Shown: positions 8,980 through 18,330 of the stretch, one piece after another | Numbering within the stretch: the first letter of the stretch is position 1 | Layout of the letters: the number at the start of each line of letters is the position of its first letter | Assembly (NCBI RefSeq): GCF_000314995.1 | Contig: NZ_BAEO01000029.1 | Coordinates: 115,458 to 179,457, forward strand | Reading direction: 5' to 3' | DNA from: Paraglaciecola arctica BSs20135 | GTDB taxonomy: Bacteria; Pseudomonadota; Gammaproteobacteria; Enterobacterales; Alteromonadaceae | DNA length: 64,000 nt | Made by a program: the position numbers and the translations under genes | The notes under the pieces: model-generated | Told to the model about the DNA's origin: nothing | The model's database searches: none | The model's input: only the letters and a program-made list of their open reading frames with translations

Positions 8980-10746
8980 TGTGGCATCAAATGTTTGAAG
9001 TCTTGTTGCAACAAGGGGGAAATAGATTCTGCCGGCACAGGCCGCGAGAACAGATATCCTTGCAGCAGTAATTTTTTAGTGTTTTGCAAAGTAGTGATCT
9101 GCCCACTGTATTCGATACCTTCGGCAATAACGCTCAAATTTAAGCTCGACGCTAAGGCTAAAATAGCCTCGACAACGGCGATGTCATCTGGAGGAGAATT
9201 GATATCACACATAAAAGAACGATCAATTTTAAGTATATCAATAGGGAATTTCTTCAGATAACTCAAGGATGAATACCCAGTACCAAAATCATCTACTGCC
9301 AAGGTAATCCCCAAAGCTTTTAATTCTTTTAGTCGGGCAATATTTTCTGCAGCATCACTCATAATTACCGACTCGGTGAGTTCTAATTCCAACAAGGAAG
9401 CCGGTATTTGAGACTCTAGCAGCAATTTTTTTTATAACTTCTGGAAAATCAGACTGCTTAAATTGATGTCCGGATACGTTTACCGCCACTCGAATGGCAT
9501 AACCGCTATCCAACCAAATTTTGGCTTGTTGGCATGCATGTTGGAGTATCTGATGGCCCAATTTGATGATCATTCCGGTTTCCTCGGCAATGGGAATAAA
9601 TTCATCCGGAAAAACAGGTTGCCCCTGGGGGGTTATCCATCGGGCTAAAGCTTCAACACCAACGATACGTCCACTTTGTGCGCAAATCTGAGGCTGGTAA
9701 AAAGGTATAACTTCATTATTGTCCAATGCCTTGCGTAAGTCTTGCTCTAGCTGTAGACGAGCAGCCGCTTTGGAGTTCATAGATTCTTGATAAAATCGAT
9801 AACAACAGCGTCCAGATTCCTTTGCAAAATACATAGCGGTATCAGCATTTTTAAGCAGGGTTTCGGCGTCATCTCCATCATTAGGAAACACAGAAATACC
9901 GATGCTTGGGGTAATCACTACTTCAAACTGTTCTAATTGAAACGGTGTACTGAAACTGCGGATCACTCTTTCTGCCACCAACATTGCTTCATTAGGAGCG
10001 TTTAAGCGACTCAGAAAGATCGTAAACTCATCACCTCCAAAACTGGACAACTGTGTCCCTTTTGATCCCTCATCGTGATTTGTACGGGCAAACATATCAC
10101 TGTCCCTTAGATTTGCCTGTAGCCGATTCGCCACCTTGCGTAACAACTTGTCACCATAACTATGGCCCATGGTATCGTTGATACGTTTGAAGCGGTCAAG
10201 ATCAATAAATAACATAGCGGTTTGGTATTCATTGCGCTTAGCCATCGCCAAATGACGTTTTAAATCTTGCATTAAGTACTGACGGTTAGGTAAACCAGTT
10301 AAGGTGTCGTAAAACGCCAGTTGATGAAGCTCTTGCTTCTGGATCACCAAGTCCGCAAAAGCCTGGCTGGCTCGTAATATATATTTAACTCGCTCCCCAA
10401 GAATTGCCCATTTAATAGGCTTCGCGATGAAATCAGTGGCCCCTACTGCGTATGACTTATGGATTGACTCCAAATCATCTGAGCCAGTCACCATTATAAT
10501 CGGAATATGTTGGCCTTTTTCATGGGCACGAATGTATTTGCACACCTCAAAGCCATTCATTTTTGGCATAGATACATCTAACAAAAGTAATGCTGGATTA
10601 TGTTTCTCGAATTGTTCAATTGCCCTTTTGCCATTTTCAGCTTCTAGCACTTCAATCGTATTGCTAGAAAGGGTTTCTTTCATTAAGATCCGCGCAGTGA
10701 GGTCATCGTCACAGACTAATATTTGAATTTTCGCTTCATTCAACAT
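8976..10746 (-). pseudogene. REC-GGDEF-EAL response regulator, frameshifted
   Basis: The gene reads as receiver (1-125; acidic pocket DDD 13-15, phospho-Asp 57 in LLLLDVSMP), GGDEF (SSFGGDEF; no RxxD I-site) and EAL (VEALARW, then ELELTES, AVDDFGTGYSSL, LKIDRSF, AEGIE). It is not one open frame. The first frame runs from ATG 10746 to 9355; the remaining EAL part is in the frame 9425-8976. The switch lies at an A8 run (T8 at 9426-9433 on the plus strand): removing one A gives VIKKLLLESQIPAS. It could be an inactivating mutation, a sequencing error, or slippage that makes both short and full proteins. The start ATG overlaps the end of the kinase gene by 11 bp, supporting a kinase/regulator pair. 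If restored, about 589 aa. Confidence 0.85.
9426..9433 (-). other. A8 homopolymer frameshift/slippage site
   Basis: Eight consecutive A residues on the coding strand mark the exact position where the EAL domain changes frame. Upstream codons read ATA AAA AAA ATT; dropping one A gives ATA AAA AAA TTG and restores the EAL consensus downstream. Confidence 0.8.
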
Positions 10747-13700
10747 GTCTGAACGTCTCCAATTTTTCGCAACTAATATTAAAAGTCTCCTGAATGCGCT
10801 GCGACAATAGATCAATATTGTCAGTTTGAGAATTTTTCATTTTTTGTTCGAGATCCTTGCTAAATTCAAACAAGGCTTTGGCTCCAGCATTACCAGACAT
10901 AGATTTAAGGGCATGAGCGATTTCACCAACAGCAGCAAAATCAGGTTTATCAGCGTTAACCTGCTCTTCAAGCTCAAAAACAAGTTTCTTGGCCTCTTGG
11001 GTAAATGCATCAAGCACCCGGTCGAACACCGGATTGCCCGTATCTTTAGATATTTTTAACAAGGCCTCTATGGTCCCAATATCTAATAAATCTAATTCAT
11101 TTGCTGGCTGACCCACAGATTGCCCTTCATCTACATCAAGTTTGATATCGATATTTGGCTCTTGCTGTTCCTTTATTTGTGAATTTTTTGGACCAAAGGG
11201 CATAGCTAAAAATTGAGTTAAGGTTCGCTCTAATTCTTGCAGCGAGTAAGGTTTAGACATAATTTCATTCATGCCCGAATCAATACATTGCTGCCTCAGG
11301 TTATCTCCCATGCCAGCGGTAAGTGCAACAATAGGAATATCCGGCCAATTTTTACGGATTTCCTTAGTTGCAGCGTAACCGTCCATTATTGGCATCTGGC
11401 AATCCATTAAGATTAAATCCGGTTGCTGTAAATTTACCTGTTCAACGGCTTCGGCGCCGTTATCTGCTAACCATATTTCACAACCCAACAGTCCCAGCAT
11501 GCTCTTAGCTACTTCTTGGTTGGTTAGGCTATCTTCCGCCACCAGAATATTAGCCTTGAAATCTTGATGATTACGGTGTTCTTTATCGAGACGATCCTGA
11601 TCATCATTTTCAATGCCTAAGGCTCGACATAAGCTTTTCTGTAAACCCCTGTAATGCATTGGAAGAGGCAAAATATTACGGTTGTCGTTATCTTGCCATT
11701 GTGAAGTAGGCAACAAACATATCCAGTTCGCCAAAGAGATCCCCGATTCTTGTAATGCAGTTTGGTATTCAGCTTGGCTGATCCACAAGCCGTTTTTTGC
11801 GGTTGCCAATTCTGTCTTTATTCGTGAAACGTGTACCACTTGTATTTTTAATTTACTTAACATGGTTTCAATAGATTTACCTAGGCCGCCTGATAAATTG
11901 ACCAGATGTACAATGGGACAGTCTACAATAGGCTCTGGCTCAACCAATGGGTTGTCAGTAAGAGGTAAATCAACTTCCAAACTAAATCGGCTGCCTTCAC
12001 CAACATTTGATTGCAACCTTAAGTTCCCTCCCATCAGGGCGGTTAATTGTTTACAAATAGCTAGGCCTAACCCTGTTCCGCCATATTTTCTGGTGGTAGA
12101 TGCATCAGCCTGGGTGAACATTTCGAACACTTTTTGCTGGCGATCTGGCGCCATGCCGATTCCGGTATCTTGTACACAAAAAACAAAACCACTGTAATTG
12201 ACATCACTGGCTATTATCTGTGGATTTCTACTGTAACAAGCCACACGTTTAATACTGACATTCACCTCGCCACTTTCGGTAAATTTTATGGCATTACTGG
12301 TTAAGTTTGCGATGATTTGCCGCAATCTTGCAGGATCGGCATAAACTTGCGGTAAAGTTTCATCCGATAAAATCGCATTAATTTGCAAACCTTTGTTATA
12401 GGCAGCTTCACTAAATAAATCACATACCTCTTCGAGCAAAGCTTCTAAGTTAACGGGCAATGATTCTAAGGTTGCTTTACCCGCTTCTAACTTTGAAAAA
12501 TCCAAAATGTTATTTAGCAAGTCGAGTAGTAATCTACCAGAGCGATACACCAACTGCGCAAAGTGTTGTTGTTTAGGTTTCAAATCTGAACTTAATAACA
12601 CTTCTGTCATACCCAGCACGCCATTCATAGGTGTGCGTATCTCATGGCTCATGATCGCTAAAAAGTCACTTTTTTCTTTACTTGCTTGTTCTGCAAGTTT
12701 GCGGGCTTTGTCGGTTTCTTCCATAGCGTGTTTAAGCTGCGTATTAGCATGACGTAACTCTTTGGTGCGTTCTTCTACTTTTTCTTCCAACTCGACTAAA
12801 TGTTGCATTTCTCGTAGTCGTTTTCGACGATATCGCCATACAAAATTAAGTACAATTAGCAACACAAATAGTGCATATAGGCTATAAGCCCACAAGGTTT
12901 TCCAAGGAGGAGGCAAAACGTGAATTGGTAGATCTACCCCTTCGGTGTTCCACAAGCCCTGATTATTACTGGCCTGCACTTTGAGCACATATTCACCGGA
13001 TGGCAAATTTGTAAAAGTCGCGATACGACGGTGTTCTAATTCAATCCAATTTGGATCCAATCCTTCAAGTTTATAACGGTATTCATTTAAACCAGGGGAG
13101 TTATAATCAAGGGCAGCAAACTCAAAGGAAATAAAATAATCTTTATAATCCAATTCTAACTTTTGTAAATGCTGATAAGGCACGTCAAACCATACCTGCT
13201 CATTAAGTTTTTTAACACGCACCAAAACCACAGGTGGTATAACAGCACTGTCTTTGATGTCATCAGGGTGAAAGCGCACTACGCCGGTATTGCCGCCAAA
13301 ATACATAAAGCCTTTACTATCTTTGAATCCCGCGCCGAAATTAAACTCGCTATTTTTTAACCCTTGTGAGGTATCAAAATGTCGTACTTTTCCGGTATCT
13401 GGGTCTAACCGCGTTAAACCCGCGGTGCTGCTTAACCATAAATTCCCATTGTCATCATCTAGGATGGCGTAAATATGACTGCTTGGTAAACCACTAAAAC
13501 TATCATAATGAGTAAACTTATTGTTCAAGGCTGAAAAGTCTTGAGGGGTCCACTTATTTAAACCACCACCTTGGGTTCCTACCCAGAGCTGCGCCTTTGG
13601 ATCTTGATGAAATGCCCAAGCCATTGAAGCCGAAAAACTATCAAAATTTTCTGCTTGGTGCTCAATACGGTCGAAGTCCAAACTTAACGGATCTAACATA

Positions 13701-15265
13701 TTAATGCCCAACCCAGTGCCCACTACTATTGTACCGTCTACAAGTTGATAAACAGCTAAAACCCGGTCACTGTTGAGACTTCTTGGATTATTTTCGTCAA
13801 AGCGATAATGTACAAAATTATTTGCCCCTGCGGCTAGATAGTTCAAACCACCACCAAAGGTTCCTACCCAAACGTTGCCTTGATGATCGGGCAAAATACT
13901 AGTGACGCCGTTAAAACTTAAGCTGCTTGGATTTTCTGCATCGTGTACAAAGTAGTCAATTTGCATGTTGTCGACATTTAGTCGTCCTAAGCCCCCATTC
14001 CGAGAGCCAAACCACAATATGTTATTATCACCGCGTACTGTCATTATTCGTGCGTCTCTAAGAGCTGGTTCACTATTTTTATTAATGACCTCCTGCACTT
14101 CACCATTGGTATTTAACCGGGTTATCCCGCCGTAACTGGCAACCCAAATAGCGCGTTCACCTTTTGATGACAGGGTTTCTGCAAACCCCAGAATAACGTT
14201 ACTAGCCAAGCCAGTATCGATATGTTCAAAGGGCACCTCTATACTTTTGCTAATGCCATTGTAGGTACCAAACCACATCAAGCCCGATGGATCTTGTAAG
14301 ATTGACAATACTTTATTGTTAATCAATCCATCATCGACTTTAAAAGTAGTAAATTTAGTTCGTCCATCCCATAGACTTGCCCCTACATCTGTTCCAAGCC
14401 AAATACGTTGCCTTTGATCTTGATATATAGTGTGAACTAGATTCGCTGCGAGACTATTTGGTTGTTCATCATGATGTTCAAAAGTAGTAAATTTAATGCG
14501 TTGTGGATCCAGCACACTCACACCAGCATCAAAACTGGTTAGCCATAGTCGCTGCTGCGCATCGATGAATAGCTTAGTTAAACGGTCGCTAAACAAAGGT
14601 TCGGGTGAGTTGCTGTGAATGCGTGTTAATTCTTTATTTTGCTTATCAAGCTTGAGTAAGCCGTTACCATCTGTCGCTAACCAAATATTACTGCCATCTT
14701 CAATAATTGATGTTACCGCAGCACCTTTTTTCAAGTTGGGCAAAAGCACACGGGTTTCGAAGTGTTCAAACACCATATCGTTTGGGTTAAAGCGGCTAAA
14801 GTTACCATCATAATAACCCAGCCAAATATAACCCGACTTATCAAGGGCCATACTGCGGATTTTGTTAGATGTGGGTGTTATAGCTAGGTTAGAACCTTGT
14901 TTCAAAGCAGAGAATGTTTGCTTTGCAGAATTGTATAAGTTTAGTCCACCACCGTCTGTAGCAACCCACAAACGTTTACCATGATCCTCCAACACCGCGC
15001 GCACATTGTCAGAACTGAGTGAGTCAGATTTGCGCGAGTCATGTATAAAACTAAGCAGCTGATAGCCATCATAACGACTAACGCCTTCTTGAGTCACGAT
15101 CCACAAATAACCGGTACTGTCCTGATAAATCTGGCGCACTGTTTTTTGTGACAATTGGTCACTGAGTTCAGCGGGAGTAAAACTAAAGTTAGGGCTCTGT
15201 GCAGCGTGGATCGTAATACTGCAGAATAGGAAAAATACGAACCAAAATTTTCCAGTTGTAAACAT
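10736..15265 (-). CDS. Hybrid histidine kinase with periplasmic beta-propeller sensor
   Basis: About 1509 aa. Signal peptide (1-22); a long array of two-component-regulator-propeller repeats (about 25-690; recurrent W-(I/V)-G-T/S and LWxG(T/S) blades); a Y_Y_Y domain (about 700-775); one membrane helix (about 785-805); coiled coil; HisKA (HEIRTPMNG, phospho-His near 874); HATPase (N-box NLTSNAIKF near 993, GTGLGL); REC (phospho-Asp near 1288 in LMDCQMPIMDGY); and a C-terminal HPT domain (HALKSMSGNAG near 1452). The layout resembles the HTCS sensors of polysaccharide users, but the output is a His-Asp-His relay rather than a fused AraC domain. Phosphate probably passes to the overlapping REC-GGDEF-EAL gene. 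The frame also allows TTG at 15271; I chose ATG 15265. Confidence 0.92.
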   Translation of the reverse strand: MFTTGKFWFVFFLFCSITIHAAQSPNFSFTPAELSDQLSQKTVRQIYQDSTGYLWIVTQEGVSRYDGYQLLSFIHDSRKSDSLSSDNVRAVLEDHGKRLWVATDGGGLNLYNSAKQTFSALKQGSNLAITPTSNKIRSMALDKSGYIWLGYYDGNFSRFNPNDMVFEHFETRVLLPNLKKGAAVTSIIEDGSNIWLATDGNGLLKLDKQNKELTRIHSNSPEPLFSDRLTKLFIDAQQRLWLTSFDAGVSVLDPQRIKFTTFEHHDEQPNSLAANLVHTIYQDQRQRIWLGTDVGASLWDGRTKFTTFKVDDGLINNKVLSILQDPSGLMWFGTYNGISKSIEVPFEHIDTGLASNVILGFAETLSSKGERAIWVASYGGITRLNTNGEVQEVINKNSEPALRDARIMTVRGDNNILWFGSRNGGLGRLNVDNMQIDYFVHDAENPSSLSFNGVTSILPDHQGNVWVGTFGGGLNYLAAGANNFVHYRFDENNPRSLNSDRVLAVYQLVDGTIVVGTGLGINMLDPLSLDFDRIEHQAENFDSFSASMAWAFHQDPKAQLWVGTQGGGLNKWTPQDFSALNNKFTHYDSFSGLPSSHIYAILDDDNGNLWLSSTAGLTRLDPDTGKVRHFDTSQGLKNSEFNFGAGFKDSKGFMYFGGNTGVVRFHPDDIKDSAVIPPVVLVRVKKLNEQVWFDVPYQHLQKLELDYKDYFISFEFAALDYNSPGLNEYRYKLEGLDPNWIELEHRRIATFTNLPSGEYVLKVQASNNQGLWNTEGVDLPIHVLPPPWKTLWAYSLYALFVLLIVLNFVWRYRRKRLREMQHLVELEEKVEERTKELRHANTQLKHAMEETDKARKLAEQASKEKSDFLAIMSHEIRTPMNGVLGMTEVLLSSDLKPKQQHFAQLVYRSGRLLLDLLNNILDFSKLEAGKATLESLPVNLEALLEEVCDLFSEAAYNKGLQINAILSDETLPQVYADPARLRQIIANLTSNAIKFTESGEVNVSIKRVACYSRNPQIIASDVNYSGFVFCVQDTGIGMAPDRQQKVFEMFTQADASTTRKYGGTGLGLAICKQLTALMGGNLRLQSNVGEGSRFSLEVDLPLTDNPLVEPEPIVDCPIVHLVNLSGGLGKSIETMLSKLKIQVVHVSRIKTELATAKNGLWISQAEYQTALQESGISLANWICLLPTSQWQDNDNRNILPLPMHYRGLQKSLCRALGIENDDQDRLDKEHRNHQDFKANILVAEDSLTNQEVAKSMLGLLGCEIWLADNGAEAVEQVNLQQPDLILMDCQMPIMDGYAATKEIRKNWPDIPIVALTAGMGDNLRQQCIDSGMNEIMSKPYSLQELERTLTQFLAMPFGPKNSQIKEQQEPNIDIKLDVDEGQSVGQPANELDLLDIGTIEALLKISKDTGNPVFDRVLDAFTQEAKKLVFELEEQVNADKPDFAAVGEIAHALKSMSGNAGAKALFEFSKDLEQKMKNSQTDNIDLLSQRIQETFNISCEKLETFRHVE

Positions 15266-15503
15266 AGCCAAATAACGTCTTATTCTTTTAATTATAATAA
15301 TCTAGATTAACGCAAAGACTTTACGATGCCAACACATAGCCATTGAAACAGCCTCTTTGTGTTGATAATTAATACTATGGTTGTTGGTTGTTGTGCCATT
15401 AAAATGTTAAAAATATTTACCCCTTTTTGTTAGGTATTAGGAAACTGCTGGCTGGGTGAAATTAGATTACTAAAAATTTAAAGTGAGGGGAGTACAAAAT
15501 GTA

Positions 15504-15541
15504 CCGCCATAACCATGAGGTTAGCCTCATGGTTATGGCGG
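15504..15541 (-). terminator. Hairpin downstream of the subtilase gene
   Basis: Perfect 17-bp inverted repeat (CCGCCATAACCATGAGG and its complement) with a 4-nt loop, 20 bp after the protease stop. Only a weak T run follows on the minus strand, so it may be a terminator or an mRNA-stabilising hairpin. Confidence 0.65.
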
Positions 15542-15560
15542 CTTAAAACTTGGTATCAGG

Positions 15561-17732
15561 TTATTCTTGTAGCATGAAGTTCTCTTGATTCATGTGAGCT
15601 TCATCCCACATGAAAGCCTCGTCCCACATAAAGGCCTCATCCCACATGAAAGCTTCGTCCCACATAAAGGCCTCATCCCACATAAAAGCTTCGTCCCACA
15701 TAAAGGCTTCATCCCACATGAAAGCTTCGTCCCACATGAAGGCTTCATCCCACATGAAAGCCTCGTCCCACATAAAGGCTTCTTCCCAAACTTCAAATTC
15801 GAAACCTTTGATGTAGTAGTTTCCATTTGCGTCTTTTCGAGCTGCCCCCATGTAATGCTGCTCACCGCTTAAGTCTGCCGCAATGTCCATGCCGTTGTTA
15901 GCGCAACCTGTGCGGGTAGATTCAACCGCTTTTATGGCATTAACACTACCTGAACCTTGTTGGAATGGACTATAAGCTAACTTGCCATTTACTTGAGCCA
16001 TAGTTGTACTGCTCATCAAGCGACATTTCACATCATTTGCGCTCAAACTAGGATCATTTTGTAACATCAAAGCAACTACACCACTGACAACACCAGAGGC
16101 TTGTGATGTACCTGACATAATAAAGCGGTCATCGCCTACCATGTACTGTGGAAATTTACTGGGTACATACATATCGTCGTTTGCCAAACTAAACATATGT
16201 CCACCAGGTGCAACCATATCAGGCTTGATAAAAGCTTCATGGGTCGGTCCTTGAGACGAAAACGACAGTAAAGTGTCATCATTTGCATTGTCTTGGGTGT
16301 AATTATCGCTGATGGCACCCACACTGATGACATAAGGTACGTTAGCCGGTACACCAATGGTCATAGCTTTTGGACCAGTGTTACCTGCAGAAGTAACTAC
16401 CACTATGTCTTTTTCCCATAACCCCATTACTGCTTGATTGATTGGGTCAGCCCAATAATTTGAGCGAGGAGGCGCACCAAAAGACAGGTTAACGACTCGA
16501 ATATTATGTGTTTGGTGATTATCGGCAATATATTGAAGTCCACGAAGCGCGTCCAAATAGGTACTGTGACCATCTTCGTAAAAGGCTTTGACCACCACTA
16601 AGTTAGCATCAGGTGCCACGCCTCGATAGAAACTACGAGATTTCCCATCAATTACTGCGTGGTCACTATTGGCAATGATGCCTGTTATATGTGTACCGTG
16701 ACTATTTTCATCTGTCATTGAGTTAGGGTTAACTTCAGTGTCACTTATTGCATCATAAGCTGCGAGTATCCTGTCTCTATTTTTGGTGTTTTTATTCAAT
16801 GCTTGGTGCTGTGCCCAAAGGCCACTGTCGATAACTGCTACTGTTACATCTTTACCTGTTATGCCCTGATCGTGCAGTTCATCGGCGCCAATGTTGTTCA
16901 CAAAATAACTATTGCTATCGTTATCATTTGCTTGAGTGTCATAACCTTTCACTAAAGTACGATCACAATTTTCTGAAAATTCAACATTCATTGAGAAATC
17001 ACTTTGATTGTAATTTCCCGCTTTATAACGTGAAAAAGTCAGTTCCACAGTGGCGCTTTCGAATGCGTCGAGATTACCTTTACGTCTTAAATCTTGGGCA
17101 TCTAAGGTTAATTCACCATTTTGACGGCTGAATAAACTCCAATAAACTGTTGAGCCATTCAATTTAACAGAACGCACATTGCCTAAGTTTTCTGGCCAAG
17201 TAAATGTCATCTGTTTAGCGTTAGCTTGCATGTCTCTTGCGTTGTATAAGTTCCAACGGATCTTATTTGAAGTTAAGTCAACAACGTGACTTCCATATAC
17301 CAAACAGTGATCAAGCGCATTAGAAGTAAAAACTGGCTGGTTTTCAGTGATAGAAATCACCCCAGGCATTTTTTTCAATATGGCTAATTGCAGGTCTGAA
17401 ACACGAATACCGATCCCATTTACCAAAGGCAAATCATGGGTACTTACACCACCAATTTTTTTTACCAGTTGTCTAAGCAGTCCGATATCAGGCCCTTGGA
17501 CTAGTATTTCGTTGTTCAATTCAAAAATACTGTTAAGCACAGGCAATGAAGGTAAACCTAGAGATGTTGTTATTTCTGACGCATCTAAGGTGGTCACTAC
17601 TTCTTCTAGGTTAAGACCTAATAATCCTTTACTCACACCATTGCCGTTACCTCCTGCAATAGCCGGTAGAATTGATAGGCTCAACATTGCAGCAACAATC
17701 ACTACACTTTTCCTACAGGTTTTAAATTTCAC
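15561..17732 (-). CDS. Secreted S8 (subtilisin-like) protease with MWDEAF repeat tail
   Basis: 723 aa. Signal peptide 1-26; an I9-inhibitor-like propeptide region (about 60-130); a beta-rich insert (about 140-265); then the S8 catalytic domain with Asp near 301 (VAVIDSGLW), His near 345 (SHGTHITG) and Ser near 540 (MSGTSQASG). After the catalytic domain comes a short linker, then VWEEAF and ten MWDEA hexapeptide units, ending MNQENFMLQE. The tail is acidic and aromatic and has no sorting signal I recognise; it might bind cations, a partner or the cell surface. All catalytic residues are present, so an active secreted endopeptidase is expected. It has its own hairpin at 15504 and lies upstream of the kinase operon, on the same strand. 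Confidence 0.92.
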   Translation of the reverse strand: MKFKTCRKSVVIVAAMLSLSILPAIAGGNGNGVSKGLLGLNLEEVVTTLDASEITTSLGLPSLPVLNSIFELNNEILVQGPDIGLLRQLVKKIGGVSTHDLPLVNGIGIRVSDLQLAILKKMPGVISITENQPVFTSNALDHCLVYGSHVVDLTSNKIRWNLYNARDMQANAKQMTFTWPENLGNVRSVKLNGSTVYWSLFSRQNGELTLDAQDLRRKGNLDAFESATVELTFSRYKAGNYNQSDFSMNVEFSENCDRTLVKGYDTQANDNDSNSYFVNNIGADELHDQGITGKDVTVAVIDSGLWAQHQALNKNTKNRDRILAAYDAISDTEVNPNSMTDENSHGTHITGIIANSDHAVIDGKSRSFYRGVAPDANLVVVKAFYEDGHSTYLDALRGLQYIADNHQTHNIRVVNLSFGAPPRSNYWADPINQAVMGLWEKDIVVVTSAGNTGPKAMTIGVPANVPYVISVGAISDNYTQDNANDDTLLSFSSQGPTHEAFIKPDMVAPGGHMFSLANDDMYVPSKFPQYMVGDDRFIMSGTSQASGVVSGVVALMLQNDPSLSANDVKCRLMSSTTMAQVNGKLAYSPFQQGSGSVNAIKAVESTRTGCANNGMDIAADLSGEQHYMGAARKDANGNYYIKGFEFEVWEEAFMWDEAFMWDEAFMWDEAFMWDEAFMWDEAFMWDEAFMWDEAFMWDEAFMWDEAFMWDEAHMNQENFMLQE
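15601..15798 (-). repeat. 18-bp in-frame tandem repeat (10 units plus a diverged one)
   Basis: Ten 18-bp units (15601-15780) encode AFMWDE; an eleventh unit (15781-15798) is diverged (VWEE). Two codon variants alternate, TCATCCCACATGAAAGCY and TCGTCCCACATAAAGGCY on the plus strand, giving a 36-bp higher-order period. This suggests growth by duplication of a two-unit block. Confidence 0.95.
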
Positions 17733-18330
17733 GTTGACTTTTTCCTTCCAGTTTCAAAAAGTAAGGTATTCAGTGATGAGAACTAAATACACTTACCTAA
17801 TATTCACACCGTACATGCACACGTAAAAGCAACAAACATGCCAACCAACAAATAATTGTTTTTATTGAATTTATTCATGATTTGAAAATTTTGAATGGTC
17901 TTAAATGAAATATATGAATGTTAATTTTGAATGCCACCTTCTAGTGGTTGCAATCATTTATTTCATTAAATGAAAAATATGAACCGACCCCGGTTGACTA
18001 TTAATTGTTATGGGGAAAAAATACTTTTAGAACTTAGATAATTGATAATAAAGGCATTGACGCCAACTTTAGACAGCATTTATGATATCTATATTATCCG
18101 CATGACATCACAATATACTTACAACGAGATCCCATTATTTGCCTTATCAACTTATTATAAGCGTACTGCTCATGGATAAAGTCTCATCAATCGCCATAGC
18201 TTTAATTTAGTCGTCATTATAAGTAACCCGAACCCAGGTTAAGTACTTTTTGACGTGCGTAAGTATTCTACATTTGGTTTTTATATATTTAGGCGTTAAA
18301 GTAAATCACCACTATTGCAAAGGTTACAAG
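17733..18330. other. Divergent intergenic region (protease / GGDEF-EAL)
   Basis: About 600 bp holding the promoters of both flanking genes. It is AT-rich, with a near-palindrome TTTCATTAAATGAAA at 17961-17975 and a related ATGAAATATATGAATG about 55 bp earlier, possibly operator sites. No coding sequence is evident. Confidence 0.45.

Noticed and set aside
15601..15798. Possible CRISPR array
   Set aside because: The 18-bp units are contiguous with no spacers, and they encode an in-frame hexapeptide.
15585..15872. Several overlapping open frames across the MWDEA repeat region on both strands
   Set aside because: An 18-bp repeat unit keeps every frame open by periodicity. Only the protease frame continues into a catalytic domain.
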